From contig OU862909.1 in NCBI GenBank assembly GCA_917880885.1, forward strand, positions 28,652,351 to 28,716,350: 64,000 nt of DNA, given 5' to 3'. Below the pieces are notes generated by a model. The model saw only the letters and a list, made by a program, of their open reading frames with translations. It made no database searches and was not told the origin of the DNA. Positions 26,001 through 39,773 of the stretch are shown here, piece after piece. The position numbers and the translations under genes were made by a program. Position 1 is the stretch's first letter. Each line of letters opens with the position of its first letter. This stretch comes from Limnephilus marmoratus (lineage: Eukaryota; Arthropoda; Insecta; Trichoptera; Limnephilidae).

Positions 26001-26998
26001 ATAATTAATAAAAAAAATTGACAATTCTTTAAATTTTTCTAGTAAATTTTCAGTTCTAGATAGTTCCGTTCGAGTTCTGTAATTATTTTAGTTTTGCAAT
26101 GTAACTGACCTTTAATGATAAAATAACAGAACTTGAGTAGAACCAATAAAGAACGTGAAAATTAACTTTAAAAAAAGTTGAATTATTCAGTATCATCGAA
26201 ACAACCTTACCATTGCATTAAAACCTAATTAATTGTGTATCTACGTATTCGGGTAGGTACCTGCGCATTTTCTTCTCTTTGCTTTTTTCATCATATTTGC
26301 AATACTACCGAAATAAGTAGGTACCTACCCCGAATGAATAACGTGTTAATTTGAACTGGCTAGCAAAATTTTAACTTCCGATGGAATATCTAAGCACGTG
26401 TTTTGGTGATTTTTTTTTGGAAAAGTTCGGATTTTGGTAGCTTTTCCTGAAGTTTTTTACATGGTATGGGCATGTTATATCGGTGTTAAAAATTGCGGAA
26501 TTCTCTACTGCGTTAGATTTTTGAAAAACATCCAAGCCGGGATCGGTTTTGGGGCCACAATGCCGCGTACCGTAAAACCACTACCGAAAACTGTGAAAAG
26601 TCTGTTTTGTTAGGCTAAAAATTTGACGTCTGAGATCCCTGACCTGACTCAATATTCCTAACATTTTCATTTGCATTGAAACTGATGGCCAAAATGACAT
26701 CTTTTTTTTTGGAAACGCGAACCTGTCGGCGGGAAATGTAACCTGGCCGAATTGAGTGTGATTTTACTATTGGTTCTAGTTTTCGCCGTTGATTCGCGTT
26801 AGTTTTTCTGTGAATAAGGCGCTAATTTTGTCGACAAAAATAAACTCCGCAAAATCAAAGTACTGAGGGTGCACTGAATTTGCTTGAACCGAAAGTGAAC
26901 CTTGAGGTGGGTGAAACGTAAAGGGCGTACTGGTCGTTTTTGCGTCAACAAAAAAGTGCGCGGAAAAAGAGCTTTCCCAAAGTGAACATTAATATATA
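23053..26998 (-). mobile_element. Array unit 7 (chimeric C/A, 3946 bp)
   Basis: Longest unit and a mosaic. It runs from a CTAGCGGGG terminus and a block of unusual shortened monomers (ACCATCCCCGAGG junctions), through a partial type-C piece (about 23890-24260) and two R2 pieces (about 24270-24485 and 24565-24776), to a second start of the standard unit at 24778 (AACGTGGATGAAGCG) that has lost its own CTAG and hairpin. The remainder to 26998 is type A. Confidence 0.75.
24270..24776 (+). repeat. Two R2 pieces inside unit 7
   Basis: Pieces at about 24270-24485 and 24565-24776 both contain the CAGATTCTCCCAACCC block and the tail CATCCTCAAAGATGACA. A 75-base bridge from the type-C unit separates them. 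The second piece ends exactly where a standard unit resumes. Confidence 0.55.
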
Positions 26999-29281
26999 CT
27001 AGGTTTTGCCCGTTGCAGAAGCAACTGACGGGTTAAGACACTATGCGATTTGACGTGTGAACGTGGATGAAGCGAGGAGGAGTGTGTGTTAAATTAAATA
27101 TATGAAGAAACCTGAGTTCACAGTGGCCTTGCAACGCATGCCGGGTACCCGTTGTATATAATGTTATGTAGTGCAGCGCTTGCATTAAAATGTAATTTCC
27201 CAGGAATTGGAATGGAACCATTACAGTTAAGTTGATCCCGAGGTTACAGTGACCTTGCAACGCATGCCGAGTAACCGTTGTATATCATGTTATATATTGC
27301 AGGCACTTGCTTTAAAATATTATTTCCCGGGAATTGGGATGGAACCATTACAGTTAAGTTGACCCCGAGGTTACAGTGACCTTGCAACGCATGCCGTGTA
27401 CCCGTTGTATATTATGTTATAAATTGCAGGCGCTTGCATTAAAATTTTATTTCCCGGGAATCGGGATGAAACCATTACAGTAAAGTTGACCCCTAGGTTA
27501 AAGTCGCCTTGCAACGCATACCGGGTACCCGTTGTATATAATTTTATATAGTGCAGGTGCTTGCATTATAATGTAGTTTCCCGGTACTTGGGATGGAACC
27601 ATTATAATTAAGTTGACCCCGAGGTTACAGTGACCTTGCAACGCATGCCGGTTACCCGTTGTATATACTGTTATAAAGTGCAGGCGCTTGCATTATAATG
27701 TAGTTTCCCAGGACTTCGGATGGAAACATTACAGTTTTATTGACCCCGAGGTTAAAGCGGCCTTGCAACGCATGCCGGGTACCCGTTGTATATAATTTTA
27801 TAAAGTGCATAATTTTATAATGTTGTTTCCCGGGACTTGGTAGGGAACCATTACGGTTTAGTTGACCCCGAAGTTAAAGTGGCCTCGCAACGCATGCCGG
27901 GTACCCGCTGTATATAATTAATTTATTTACGCACAAATAGTCCATTAACAATAACAATCGGTTGCACGGTTTAGCAGTGCAAAATTTCATTATGCCGGAG
28001 CTCACTATTGTAGTTGTATTGTATTTCATTTTGCAAGTGTAAGTACTAAGTAGGTACTTTGTTGTAATATTTCACCAAAACGACGCCATTATGCTGTTGA
28101 GCATAAAATAATTTTCACTACAAATAAATTCATTCAATATCATGTTTTGATTTTTAAATGAAAAAAGTCCCCGCAAGTAAGTACCTACCTAGAACACGCG
28201 TAATGTATATATATATATATATTTTATTATTTTTTTTTATTTAACAATGTTTAAATAGAACACACTTAAAAATAAAAAAATAATAATTAATAAAAAAAAT
28301 TGACAATTCTTTAAATTTTTCTAGTAAATTTTCAGTTCTAGATAGTTCCGTTCGAGTTCTGTAATTATTTTAGTTTTGCAATGTAACTGACCTTTAATGA
28401 TAAAATAACAGAACTTGAGTAGAACCAATAAAGAACGTGAAAATTAACTTTAAAAAAAGTTGAATTATTCAGTATCATCGAAACAACCTTACCATTGCAT
28501 TAAAACCTAATTAATTGTGTATCTACGTATTCGGGTAGGTACCTGCGCATTTTCTTCTCTTTGCTTTTTTCATCATATTTGCAATACTACCGAAATAAGT
28601 AGGTACCTACCCCGAATGAATAACGTGTTAATTTGAACTGGCTAGCAAAATTTTAACTTCCGATGGAATCTGTAAGCGCGTGTTTTGATGATTTTTTTTC
28701 GGAAAATGTCGAATTTTGTCAGCATCTCCTGAACTATTTTATATGGGATGGGCATACAATTTTGGTTTTAAAAGTTGCGGAATTCTCTATTGTATTAGAT
28801 TTTTGAAAAACATCCGAGCCGGGATCGGTTTTGGGGCCGCAATGCCGCGTACCGTAAAACCACTACCGAAAACCGTGAAAAGTCTGCTTTGTTAGGCTAA
28901 AAATTTGACGTCTGAGATCCCTGACCTGACTCAATATTCCTAGCATTTTCATTTGCATCGAAACTGATGGCCAAAATGACATCATTTTTTTGGAAACGCG
29001 AACCTGTCGGCGGGAAATGTAACCTGGCCGAATTGAGTGTAATTTTACTATTGGTTCTAGTTTTCGCCGTTGATTCGCGTCAGTTTTTCTGTGAATAAGG
29101 CGCTAATTTTGTCGAAAAAAACTGACCTCGCAAAATCAAAGTACTGAGGGTGCACTGAATTTGCTTTAACCGAAAGTGAACCTTGAGGTGGGTGAAACGT
29201 AAAGGGCGTACTGGTCGTTTTTGCGTCAACGAAAAAGTGCGCGGAAAAAGAGCTTTCCCAAAGTGAACAATACTATATATA
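26999..29281 (-). mobile_element. Array unit 8 (type A, 2283 bp)
   Basis: Seven 127-bp monomers, the TA microsatellite near 28206, and a type-A body ending in AGCTTTCCCAAAGTGAAC and the CAATACTATATATA form of the terminus. Nearly identical to unit 9. Confidence 0.82.
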
Positions 29282-31562
29282 CTAGGTTTTGCCCGTTGCA
29301 GAAGCAACTGACGGGTTAAGACACTATGCGATTTGACGTGTGAACGTGGATGAAGCGAGGAGGAGTGTGTGTTAAATTAAATATATGAAGAAACCTGAGT
29401 TCACAGTGGCCTTGCAACGCATGCCGGGTACCCGTTGTATATAATGTTATGTAGTGCAGCGCTTGCATTAAAATGTAATTTCCCAGGAATTGGAATGGAA
29501 CCATTACAGTTAAGTTGATCCCGAGGTTACAGTGACCTTGCAACGCATGCCGAGTAACCGTTGTATATCATGTTATATATTGCAGGCACTTGCTTTAAAA
29601 TATTATTTCCCGGGAATTGGGATGGAACCATTACAGTTAAGTTGACCCCGAGGTTACAGTGACCTTGCAACGCATGCCGTGCACCCGTTGTATATTATGT
29701 TATAAATTGCAAGCGCTTGCATTAAAATTTTATTTCCCGGGAATCGGGATGAAACCATTACAGTAAAGTTGACCCCTAGGTTAAAGTCGCCTTGCAACGC
29801 ATACCGGGTACCCGTTGTATATAATTTTATATAGTGCAGGTGCTTGCATTATAATGTAGTTTCCCGGTACTTGGGATGGAACCATTATAATTAAGTTGAC
29901 CCCGAGGTTACAGTGACCTTGCAACGCATGCCGGGTACCCGTTGTATATACTGTTATAAAGTGCAGGCGCTTGCATTATAATGTAGTTTCCCAGGACTTC
30001 GGATGGAAACATTACAGTTTTATTGACCCCGAGGTTAAAGCGGCCTTGCAACGCATGCCGGGTACCCGTTGTATATAATTTTATAAAGTGCATAATTTTA
30101 TAATGTTGTTTCCCGGGACTTGGTAGGGAACCATTACGGTTTAGTTGACCCCGAAGTTAAAGTGGCCTCGCAACGCATGCCGGGTACCCGCTGTATATAA
30201 TTAATTTATTTACGCACAAATAGTCCATTAACAATAACAATCGGTTGCACGGTTTAGCAGTGCAAAATTTCATTATGCCGGAGCTCACTATTGTAGTTGT
30301 ATTGTATTTCATTTTGCAAGTGTAAGTACTAAGTAGGTACTTTGTTGTAATATTTCACCAAAACGACGCCATTATGCTGTTGAGCATAAAATAATTTTCA
30401 CTACAAATAAATTCATTCAATATCATGTTTTGATTTTTAAATGAAAAAAGTCCCCGCAAGTAAGTACCTACCTCGAACACGCGTAATGTATATATATATA
30501 TATATTTTATTATTTTTTTTTATTTAACAATGTTTAAATAGAACACACTTAAAAATAAAAAAATAATAATTAATAAAAAAAATTGACAATTCTTTAAATT
30601 TTTCTAGTAAATTTTCAGTTCTAGATAGTTCCGTTCGAGTTCTGTAATTATTTTAGTTTTGCAATGTAACTGACCTTTAATGATAAAATAACAGAACTTG
30701 AGTAGAACCAATAAAGAACGTGAAAATTAACTTTAAAAAAAGTTGAATTATTCAGTATCATCGAAACAACCTTACCATTGCATTAAAACCTAATTAATTG
30801 TGTATCTACGTATTCGGGTAGGTACCTGCGCATTTTCTTCTCTTTGCTTTTTTCATCATATTTGCAATACTACCGAAATAAGTAGGTACCTACCCCGAAT
30901 GAATAACGTGTTAATTTGAACTGGCTAGCAAAATTTTAACTTCCGATGGAATCTGTAAGCGCGTGTTTTGATGATTTTTTTTCGGAAAATGTCGAATTTT
31001 GTCAGCATCTCCTGAACTATTTTATATGGGATGGGCATACAATTTTGGTTTTAAAAGTTGCGGAATTCTCTATTGTATTAGATTTTTGAAAAACATCCGA
31101 GCCGGGATCGGTTTTGGGGCCGCAATGCCGCGTACCGTAAAACCACTACCGAAAACCGTGAAAAGTCTGCTTTGTTAGGCTAAAAATTTGACGTCTGAGA
31201 TCCCTGACCTGACTCAATATTCCTAGCATTTTCATTTGCATCGAAACTGATGGCCAAAATGACATCATTTTTTTGGAAACGCGAACCTGTCGGCGGGAAA
31301 TGTAACCTGGCCGAATTGAGTGTAATTTTACTATTGGTTCTAGTTTTCGCCGTTGATTCGCGTCAGTTTTTCTGTGAATAAGGCGCTAATTTTGTCGAAA
31401 AAAACTGACCTCGCAAAATCAAAGTACTGAGGGTGCACTGAATTTGCTTGAACCGAAAGTGAACCTTGAGGTGGGTGAAACGTAAAGGGCGTACTGGTCG
31501 TTTTTGCGTCAACGAAAAAGTGCGCGGAAAAAGAGCTCTCCCAAAGTGAACAATACTATATA
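29282..31562 (-). mobile_element. Array unit 9 (type A, 2281 bp)
   Basis: Differs from unit 8 by few substitutions (for example CCGTGCACCC for CCGTGTACCC near 29680) and a two-base length difference, so this pair looks like one of the most recent duplications. Confidence 0.82.
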
Positions 31563-34147
31563 CTAGGTTTTGCCCGTTGCAGAAGCAACTGACGGGTTTA
31601 AACACTATGCGATTTGACGTGTGAACGTGGATGAAGCGAGGAAGAGTGTGTGTTTAATTAAATATACGAAGAAACCTGAGGTTACAGTGACCTTGCAACG
31701 CATGCCGGGTACCCGTTGTATATAACGTTATGTAGTGCAGCGCTTGCATTAAAATGTAATTTCCCAGGAATTGGAATGGAACCATTACAGTTAAGTTGAC
31801 CCCGAGGTTACAGTGACCTTGCAACGCATGCCGTGTACCCGTTGTATATTATGTTATAAATTGCAGGCGCTTGCATTAAAATTTTATTTCCCGGGAATCG
31901 GGATGAAACCATTACAGTAAAGTTGACCCCTAGGTTACAGTGACCTTGCAACGCATACCGGGTACCCGTTGTATATAATGTTATATAGTGCAGGCGCTTG
32001 CTTTAAAATGTTATTTCCCGGGAATTGGGATGGAACCATTACAGTTAAGTTGACCCCGAGGTTACAGTGACCTTGCAACGCATGCCGTGTACCCGTTGTA
32101 TATTATGTTATAAATTGCAGGCGCTTGCATTAAAATTTTATTTCCCGGGAATCGGGATGAAACCATGACAGTAAAGTTGACCCCTAGGTTACAGTGACCT
32201 TGCAACGCATGCCGGGTACCCGTTGTATATAATGTTATATAGTGCAGGCGCTTGCATTATAATGTAGTTTCCGGGGACTTGGGATGGAACCATTAGAGTT
32301 TAGTTGACCCTGAGGTTAAAGTGGCCTCGGAACGCATGCCGGGTACCCGTAGTATATAATGTTACATAGTGCAGGCGCTTGCATTATAATGTAGTTTCCC
32401 AGGACTTCGGATGGAAACATTACAGTTTTATTGACCCCGAGGTTAAAGCGGCCTTGCAACGCATGCCGGGTACCCGTTGTATATAATTTTATAAAGTGCA
32501 TAATTTTATAATGTTGTTTCCCGGGACTTGGTAGGGAACCATTACGGTTTAGTTGACCCCGAAGTTAAAGTGGCCTCGCAACGCATGCCGGGTACCCGCT
32601 GTATATAATTAATTTATTTACGCACAAATAGTCCATTAACAATAACAATCGGTTGCACGGTTTAGCAGTGCAAAATTTCATTATGCCGGAGCTCACTATT
32701 GTAGTTGTATTGTATTTCATTTTGCAAGTGTAAGTACTAAGTAGGTACTTTGTTGTAATATTTCACCAAAACGACGCCATTATGCTGTTGAGCATAAAAT
32801 AATTTTCACTATAAATAAATTCATTCAATATCATGTTTTGATTTTTAAATGAAAAAAGTCCCTGCAAGTAAGTACCTACCTAGAACACGCGTAATTATTT
32901 TTTTTATTTAACAATGTCCAAATAGAACACACTTAAAAATAAAAAAAAATAATTAATAAAAAAAAGTTGACAATTCTTTAAATTTTCAGTTCTATAAAGT
33001 TCCGTTCGAGTTCTGTAATTATTTCAGTTTTGTGATGTAACTGGTCTGTAATGATAAAACAATAGAATTTGAGTAGAACCATCACAGAACGTGAAAATTA
33101 ACTTAAAAAAAGTTCAATTATTCTGTATCATCGAAACAACCTTACCGTAGTATTTATTGCATTAAAACCTAATTCGTTGTGTAGGTACCCATTCAGGTAG
33201 GTACCTGCGCATTTCCTTAGATTCCGGCAATCTTAGCTTTATTCATCATATTTGCAAGACTACCGAAATAAGTAGGTACCTACCCCGAATGAAAAGCGTG
33301 TTAATTTGAACTGGCCACCAATAATTAAACTTCCGATGGAATCTGTGAGCGCGTATTTTGATGATTTTTTTTCGGAAAATTTCGAGTTTTGTCAGCATCT
33401 CGTGACTTTTTTTACATGGGATGGGCATGTTATATTGGTGTTAAAAGTTGCGGAATCTCTCCGGCTATCGTATTTTCAAAAAACATCTAGCCCGGAATCG
33501 GTTTTTCGGCGGTAATGTCGTTTTCCGAAAAACAACGACCGAAACCGCCGAGAGTTCCGTTTTGTTAGGCTAAAAATTTGACGTCTACGATCCCTGACCT
33601 GACTCAATATTCCTAGCATTTTCATTTGCATTGAAACTGATGGCCAAAATGACATCTTTTTTTTGGAAACGCGAACCTGTCGGCGGGAAATGTAACCTGG
33701 CCGAATTGAGTGTGATTTTACTATTGGTTCTAGTTTTCGCCGTTGATTCGCATCGGTTTTTCTGTGAATAAAGCGCTAATTTTGTCGAAAAAAACTGACC
33801 TCGCAAAATCAAAGTACTGAGGATGAAACTGATGGCCAAAATGACATCATTTTTTTGGAAACGCGAACCTGTCGGCGGGAAATGTAACCTGGCCGAATTG
33901 AGTATAATTTTACTATTGGTTCTAGTTTTCGCCGTTGATTCGCGTCAGTTTTTCTGTGAATAAGGCGCTAATTTTGTCGAAAAAAACTGACCTCGCAAAA
34001 TCAAAGTACTGAGGGTGCACTGAATTTGCTTGAACCGAAAGTGAACCTTGAGGTGATTGAAACGTAAAGGGCAGAGTGGTCGTTTTTTGCGTCAACGAAA
34101 AAGTGCGCGGAAAAAGAGCTTTCCCAAAGTGAACAATACTATATATA
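31563..34147 (-). mobile_element. Array unit 10 (B/A recombinant, 2585 bp)
   Basis: The left two-thirds follow type B up to the AGAGTTCCGTTTTG segment at about 33560. From about 33580-33600 (GACCTGACTCAATATTCC) it is type A. It then shows the 192-bp tandem duplication (copies from 33633 and 33825) shared with unit 2. The minisatellite has its own order of monomers, unlike units 8 and 9. Confidence 0.8.
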
Positions 34148-36575
34148 CTAGGTTTTGCCCGTTGCAGAAGCAACTGACGGGTTAAGACACTATGCGATTT
34201 GACGTGTGAACGTGGATGAAGCGAGGAGTGTGTGTTAAATTAAATATATGAAGAAACCTGAGTTCACAGTGGCCTTGCAACGCATGCCGGGTACCCGTTG
34301 TATATAATGTTATGTAGTGCAGCGCTTGCATTAAAATGTAATTTCCCAGGAATTGGAATGGAACCATTACAGTTAAGTTGATTCCGAGGTTACAGTGACC
34401 TTGCAACGCATGCCGAGTAACCGTTGTATATAATGTTATATATTGCAGGCACTTGCTTTAAAATATTATTTCCCGGGAATTGGGATGGAACCATTACAGT
34501 TAAGTTGACCCCGAGGTTACAGTGACCTTGCAACGCATGCCGTGTACCCGTTGTATATTATGTTATAAATTGCAGGCGCTTGCATTAAAATTTTATTTCC
34601 CGGGAATCGGGATGAAACCATTACAGTAAAGTTGACCCCTAGGTTAAAGTCGCCTTGCAACGCATACCGGGTACCCGTTGTATATAATTTTTGTATATTA
34701 TGTTATAAATTGCAGGCGCTTGCATTACAATTTTATTTCCCGGGAATCGGGATGAAAACATTACAGTAAAGTTGACCCCTAGGTTAAAGTCGCCTTGCAA
34801 CGCATACCGGGTACCCGTTGTATATAATTTTATATAGTGCAGGTGCTTGCATTATAATGTAGTTTCCCGGTACTTGGGATGGAACCATTATAATTAAGTT
34901 GACCCCGAGGTTACAGTGACCTTGCAACGCATGCCGGGTACCCGTTGTATATACTGTTATAAAGTGCAGGCGCTTGCATTATAATGTAGTTTCCCAGGAC
35001 TTCGGATGGAAACATTACAGTTTTATTGACCCCGAGGTTAAAGCGGCCTTGCAACGCATGCCGGGTACCCGTTGTATATAATTTTATAAAGTGCATAATT
35101 TTATAATGTTGTTTCCCGGGACTTGGTAGGGAACCATTACGGTTTTGTTGACCCCGAAGTTAAAGTGGCCTCGCAACGCATGCCGGGTACCCGCTGTATA
35201 TAATTAATTTATTTACGCACAAATAGTCCATTAACAATAACAATCGGTTGCACGGTTTAGCAGTGCAAAATTTCATTATGCCGGAGCTCACTATTGTAGT
35301 TGTATTGTATTTCATTTTGCAAGTGTAAGTACTAAGTAGGTACTTTGTTGTAATATTTCACCAAAACGACGCCATTATGCTGTTGAGCATAAAATAATTT
35401 TCACTACAAATAAATTCATTCAATATCATGTTTTGATTTTTAAATGAAAAAAGTCCCCGCAAGTAAGTACCTACCTAGAACACGCGTAATGTATATATAT
35501 ATATATATTTTATTATTTTTTTTTATTTAACAATGTTTAAATAGAACACACTTAAAAATAAAAAAATAATAATTTATAAAAAAAATTGACAATTCTTTAA
35601 ATTTTTCTAGTAAATTTTCAGTTCTAGATAGTTCCGTTCGAGTTCTGTAATTATTTTAGTTTTGCAATGTAACTGACCTTTAATGATAAAATAACAGAAC
35701 TTGAGTAGAACCAATAAAGAACGTGAAAATTAACTTTAAAAAAAGTTGAATTATTCAGTATCATCGAAACAACCTTACCATTGCATTAAAACCTAATTAA
35801 TTGTGTATCTACGTATTCGGGTAGGTACCTGCGCATTTTCTTCTCTTTGCTTTTTTCATCATATTTGCAATACTACCGAAATAAGTAGGTACCTACCCCG
35901 AATGAATAACGTGTTAATTTGAACTGGCTAGCAAAATTTTAACTTCCGATGGAATCTGTAAGCGCGTGTTTTCATGATTTTTTTTCGGAAAATGTCGAAT
36001 TTTGTCAGCATCTCCTGAACTATTTTATATGGGATGGGCATACAATTTTGGTTTTAAAAGTTGCGGAATTCTCTATTGTATTAGATTTTTGAAAAACATC
36101 CGAGCCGGGATCGGTTTTGGGGCCGCAATGCCGCGTACCGTAAAACCACTACCGAAAACCGTGAAAAGTCTGCTTTGTTAGGCTAAAAATTTGACGTCTG
36201 AGATCCCTGACCTGACTCAATATTCCTAGCATTTTCATTTCCATCGAAACTGATGGCCAAAATGACATCATTTTTTTGGAAACGCGAACCTGTCGGCGGG
36301 AAATGTAACCTGGCCGAATTGAGTGTAATTTTACTATTGGTTCTAGTTTTCGCCGTTGATTCGCGTCAGTTTTTCTGTGAATAAGGCGCTAATTTTGTCG
36401 AAAAAAACTGACCTCGCAAAATCAAAGTACTGAGGGTGCACTGAATTTGCTTGAACCGAAAGTGAACCTTGAGGTGGGTGAAACGTAAAGGGCGTACTGG
36501 TCGTTTTTGCGTCAACGAAAAAGTGCGCGGAAAAAGAGCTCTCCCAAAGTGAACAATACTATATATATATATATA
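34148..36575 (-). mobile_element. Array unit 11 (type A, 2428 bp, extra monomer)
   Basis: Like units 8 and 9 but with one more minisatellite monomer, produced by a duplication around 34690-34815 (repeated TTGTATATTATGTTATAAA). It ends in an expanded TA run at about 36559-36574. Confidence 0.8.
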
Positions 36576-39500
36576 CTAGCTGGGCCCATTGCAAAAGCAA
36601 TTAACGGGTTAAAACACTATGCGATTTGACGTGTGAACGTGGATGAAGCGAGGAGGAGTGTGTGTTAAATTAAATATTTGAAGAAACCTGAGGTTACAGT
36701 GACTTTGTAACGCATGCCGGGTACCCGTTGTTTATAATTTTATGTAGTGCAGCGCTTGCATCAAAATGTAATTTCTAAGGAATTTGAATAGAACCATTAC
36801 AGTTAAGTTGACCATGAGGTTACAGTGACCTTGCAACGCATGCCGAGCAACCGTTGTATATCATTTTATATATTGCAGGCACTTGCTTTAAAATGTTATT
36901 TCCCGGGAATGGGGATGGAACCATTACAGTTAAGTTGACCCCGAGGTTACAGTGACCTTGCAACGCATGCCGGGAACCCGTTGTATATAATGTTATAATA
37001 TAGTGCAGACGTTTGCAAGGCGCTTGCATTATAATGTAGTTTCCCGGAACTTGGAATGGAACCGTTACAGTTAAGTTGACCCCGAGGTTACAGTGATCTT
37101 GCAACGCATGCCGGGTAACCGTTGTATATAATGTTATGTAGAAATAAAAATCCCCAAAGATGATCTTTATTGGATAACCAACACTCATGCCGTAGGTCAC
37201 CCTAAGTGGTTCGCTACGTTTGGTGATTTAGTAGGGGTGCCCGGATTTATGGGGTGAGGTTTGTCTAGGTCTTGGAGGCGGATGACCAGGACACACTGAA
37301 CCCCAGATTCCTACCCACCCCTTAAACCCTTTTCCTTCTCAGAACTCTCATCTCCTTCTTTGCCTTAAAAAACCCTCCATCCAGCATCTCCAAAGATGAC
37401 ATGACCGTGAGGGAAATTATTTTCCTCAGGGTCTCCTGTGTGGAGCTTTTTCCTCCCCCCCTCTCGCGCTTCATTAATTCATTCCCGGTACATTTAGTTT
37501 TCAAAAAGCGAGAAATGTGCACCTACTTCGGTCGCCCGGTTCATTATTGTATCTCGATTGATCATTATTGTATTCAGAAACCATCGCGGGAATGCACACA
37601 TCAGATTCCAAAAGTCTCATCGCAATCGGATGAACCAACACCGCTGTCAAAGGTCACCTAAGTGGTTCGCTACGTTTGATGACTTAGCAGGGGTGCCCGG
37701 GTTCATGGGATGAGGTTTGTCTAGGTCTTGGTGGCGGATACGTTTGACCTACCACTGCATTGCGGGCTGGATTGGAGGAGACTGATTGAGGGAGGCTTTT
37801 TATCTCTCCAGCCAGATTCTCCCAACCCTTCGCCTCGCACCGCAGTGTGAGGAATAGATTCATACGTCCGTTACACCTGGCCACACTGACCCCCAGATTC
37901 CTACCCACCCCTCATACCCTTTTCCTTCTTATATCTTCTTCTCCTTTCTTTCCCTCAAAAAACCCTCCACACAGCATCCTCAAAGATGACATAGGCCCCT
38001 AGGGAAATTGTTTTCCTCGGTGCCTCCTGTGTGGAGCTAATGTAAAAAAAAAGTTTAGCAATGCATAATTTCATGATGCCAGAGCTCACTATTGTATATA
38101 GAAACCAATGAATGGTTCCCGGGCCGGCGATACCAATTCCACGTTGAATGATTATCATTAAAATACAAAATACAAAAAAAGCGGTATGTAAATTTAATAT
38201 TTTTGAAAAAAATTATACCATTCCACTTCAAGCAATTTTATTATACATTTACAAAAAATCATAAGCAATATCATCAGATTTTGAGTTGTTATGTGCATGT
38301 AGGTACCTGCATAGATTCTATGTAGAGGTACCTGCACATACGTAAAAAAAAACATATGAAATATATTTAGGCTGGGTTTTTCAAAAAATTTATTTAAAAA
38401 TCTTCAATTTTTCAAGTTAATTTTAACGTTCTGTGAAAGTTCTGTTCAAATTCTATTCAAGTTCCGTAATTATTTCTGTTTTGAAATAATAGTTTAAATA
38501 AATAATAATAAATATTATAAGTTTTGAAGATAATTGAATAAATAAAAACCGCACATTACGTGAAAATGAACTTTACTAATTTAAAAATAACATTCATACC
38601 AACAGTGGTTATCCAGAAGCAACCTCCGTGTTCCTACATATTTCAAAAATTACCATCTTGGATGATTTTTTTCTTTTCATTTCATATCATTAATTTTCGA
38701 TTTAACATTTAAAGGAAAAAATCTCGTAAGATGGTACCTACCTAGTACATACCGAGAAAAATAATGTTGGTGTAGGTACCTACTTACGCGTTTTCTCAAT
38801 AAATACTTAGCGAATTAGCAATAATTCAATAGAACGGTAGGTACCTACCGCGATTTTCTGCATTTAAATCATTCACATTTTTAACGCCAGTACCTACCTC
38901 GAGTTTATATTAACTGGCTGGAAAATTATGCATTGTTGATGATAGATCGATTTCAGAAAATGTCAGAAAAATTTCAATATTTGATGCAATATAGTGTAAC
39001 ATTTTAAATGGGAAGCTACACATGTTTTTATTTTAAAAGTTTCTTAAACTTGTATACCTTCTATTTAATCAAAAACATTTCGTGCAAAATGTTTGTTTTC
39101 GCCGCAATCTAAGTTCCCGCAAAGGGCCTTTAAGATGTCAATTTTTTTCCGCTATTTTCGAAAACGCCGTTAAAAAAATTCGAATAAATCCCTCGAAAAA
39201 TCAGTTTTGTATGGGAAATCTCTTTACTAAACGATTCGACGTTTTTTAACGGGTGAACCTGTCGGCAAGAAATATAACTGAGGTCGAATTTCTTCGTCGG
39301 TGAGAGATCTAATTGTAGTTTTCGCCGTTTGGGAGCGCTGTTGACCCTGCGTCATCTTTTTTATATGAAATCTGGTCTGACCCGCAGAGATCGCCGTCCG
39401 TGCCCCCTTTCGGGCCAAATTGATCTCTGCGGTCGGTGAAACTCGAGGAGCGGAGGTCGAATATCGCCTGCGGGCCGAGGCGGGCGAGGGAAATCGAAAG

Positions 39501-39773
39501 GGCGTAAGCGTCTTTTTCGTTTTTAAGCGACAATACGCCGTAAGGTCTTGCGGATCGAGGGGGAAAAGAGTCGATTATCGGATCACCAAAACGCGTTTTT
39601 TTGGAACGGCCGTTTGTATGAAATCCCGGTCCACAAGCCTTGCTCGGCCAAATCGACCTCTGCGGTCGGTGAAACTCGACAGGCAGAGTGGTCGATTTTC
39701 GCCTGTACTCGGAGGATTAAAAAAAAAAGTGAGTTTTCCTGACCTACCCCAAAACCAAACAATACTATATATA
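36576..39773 (-). mobile_element. Array unit 12 (type C, 3198 bp)
   Basis: Near-identical to unit 6 over its whole length, including both R2 fragments (about 37170-37445 and 37640-38045). Its terminus is diverged: CTAGCTGGGCCCATTGC. The 3-bp length difference from unit 6 comes from homopolymer runs and small indels. Confidence 0.8.

Noticed and set aside
19858..39773. Units 6 and 12 as LTRs of a 20-kb retroelement
   Set aside because: They lack TG...CA ends, primer-binding site and internal gag-pol; the sequence between them is more array units.
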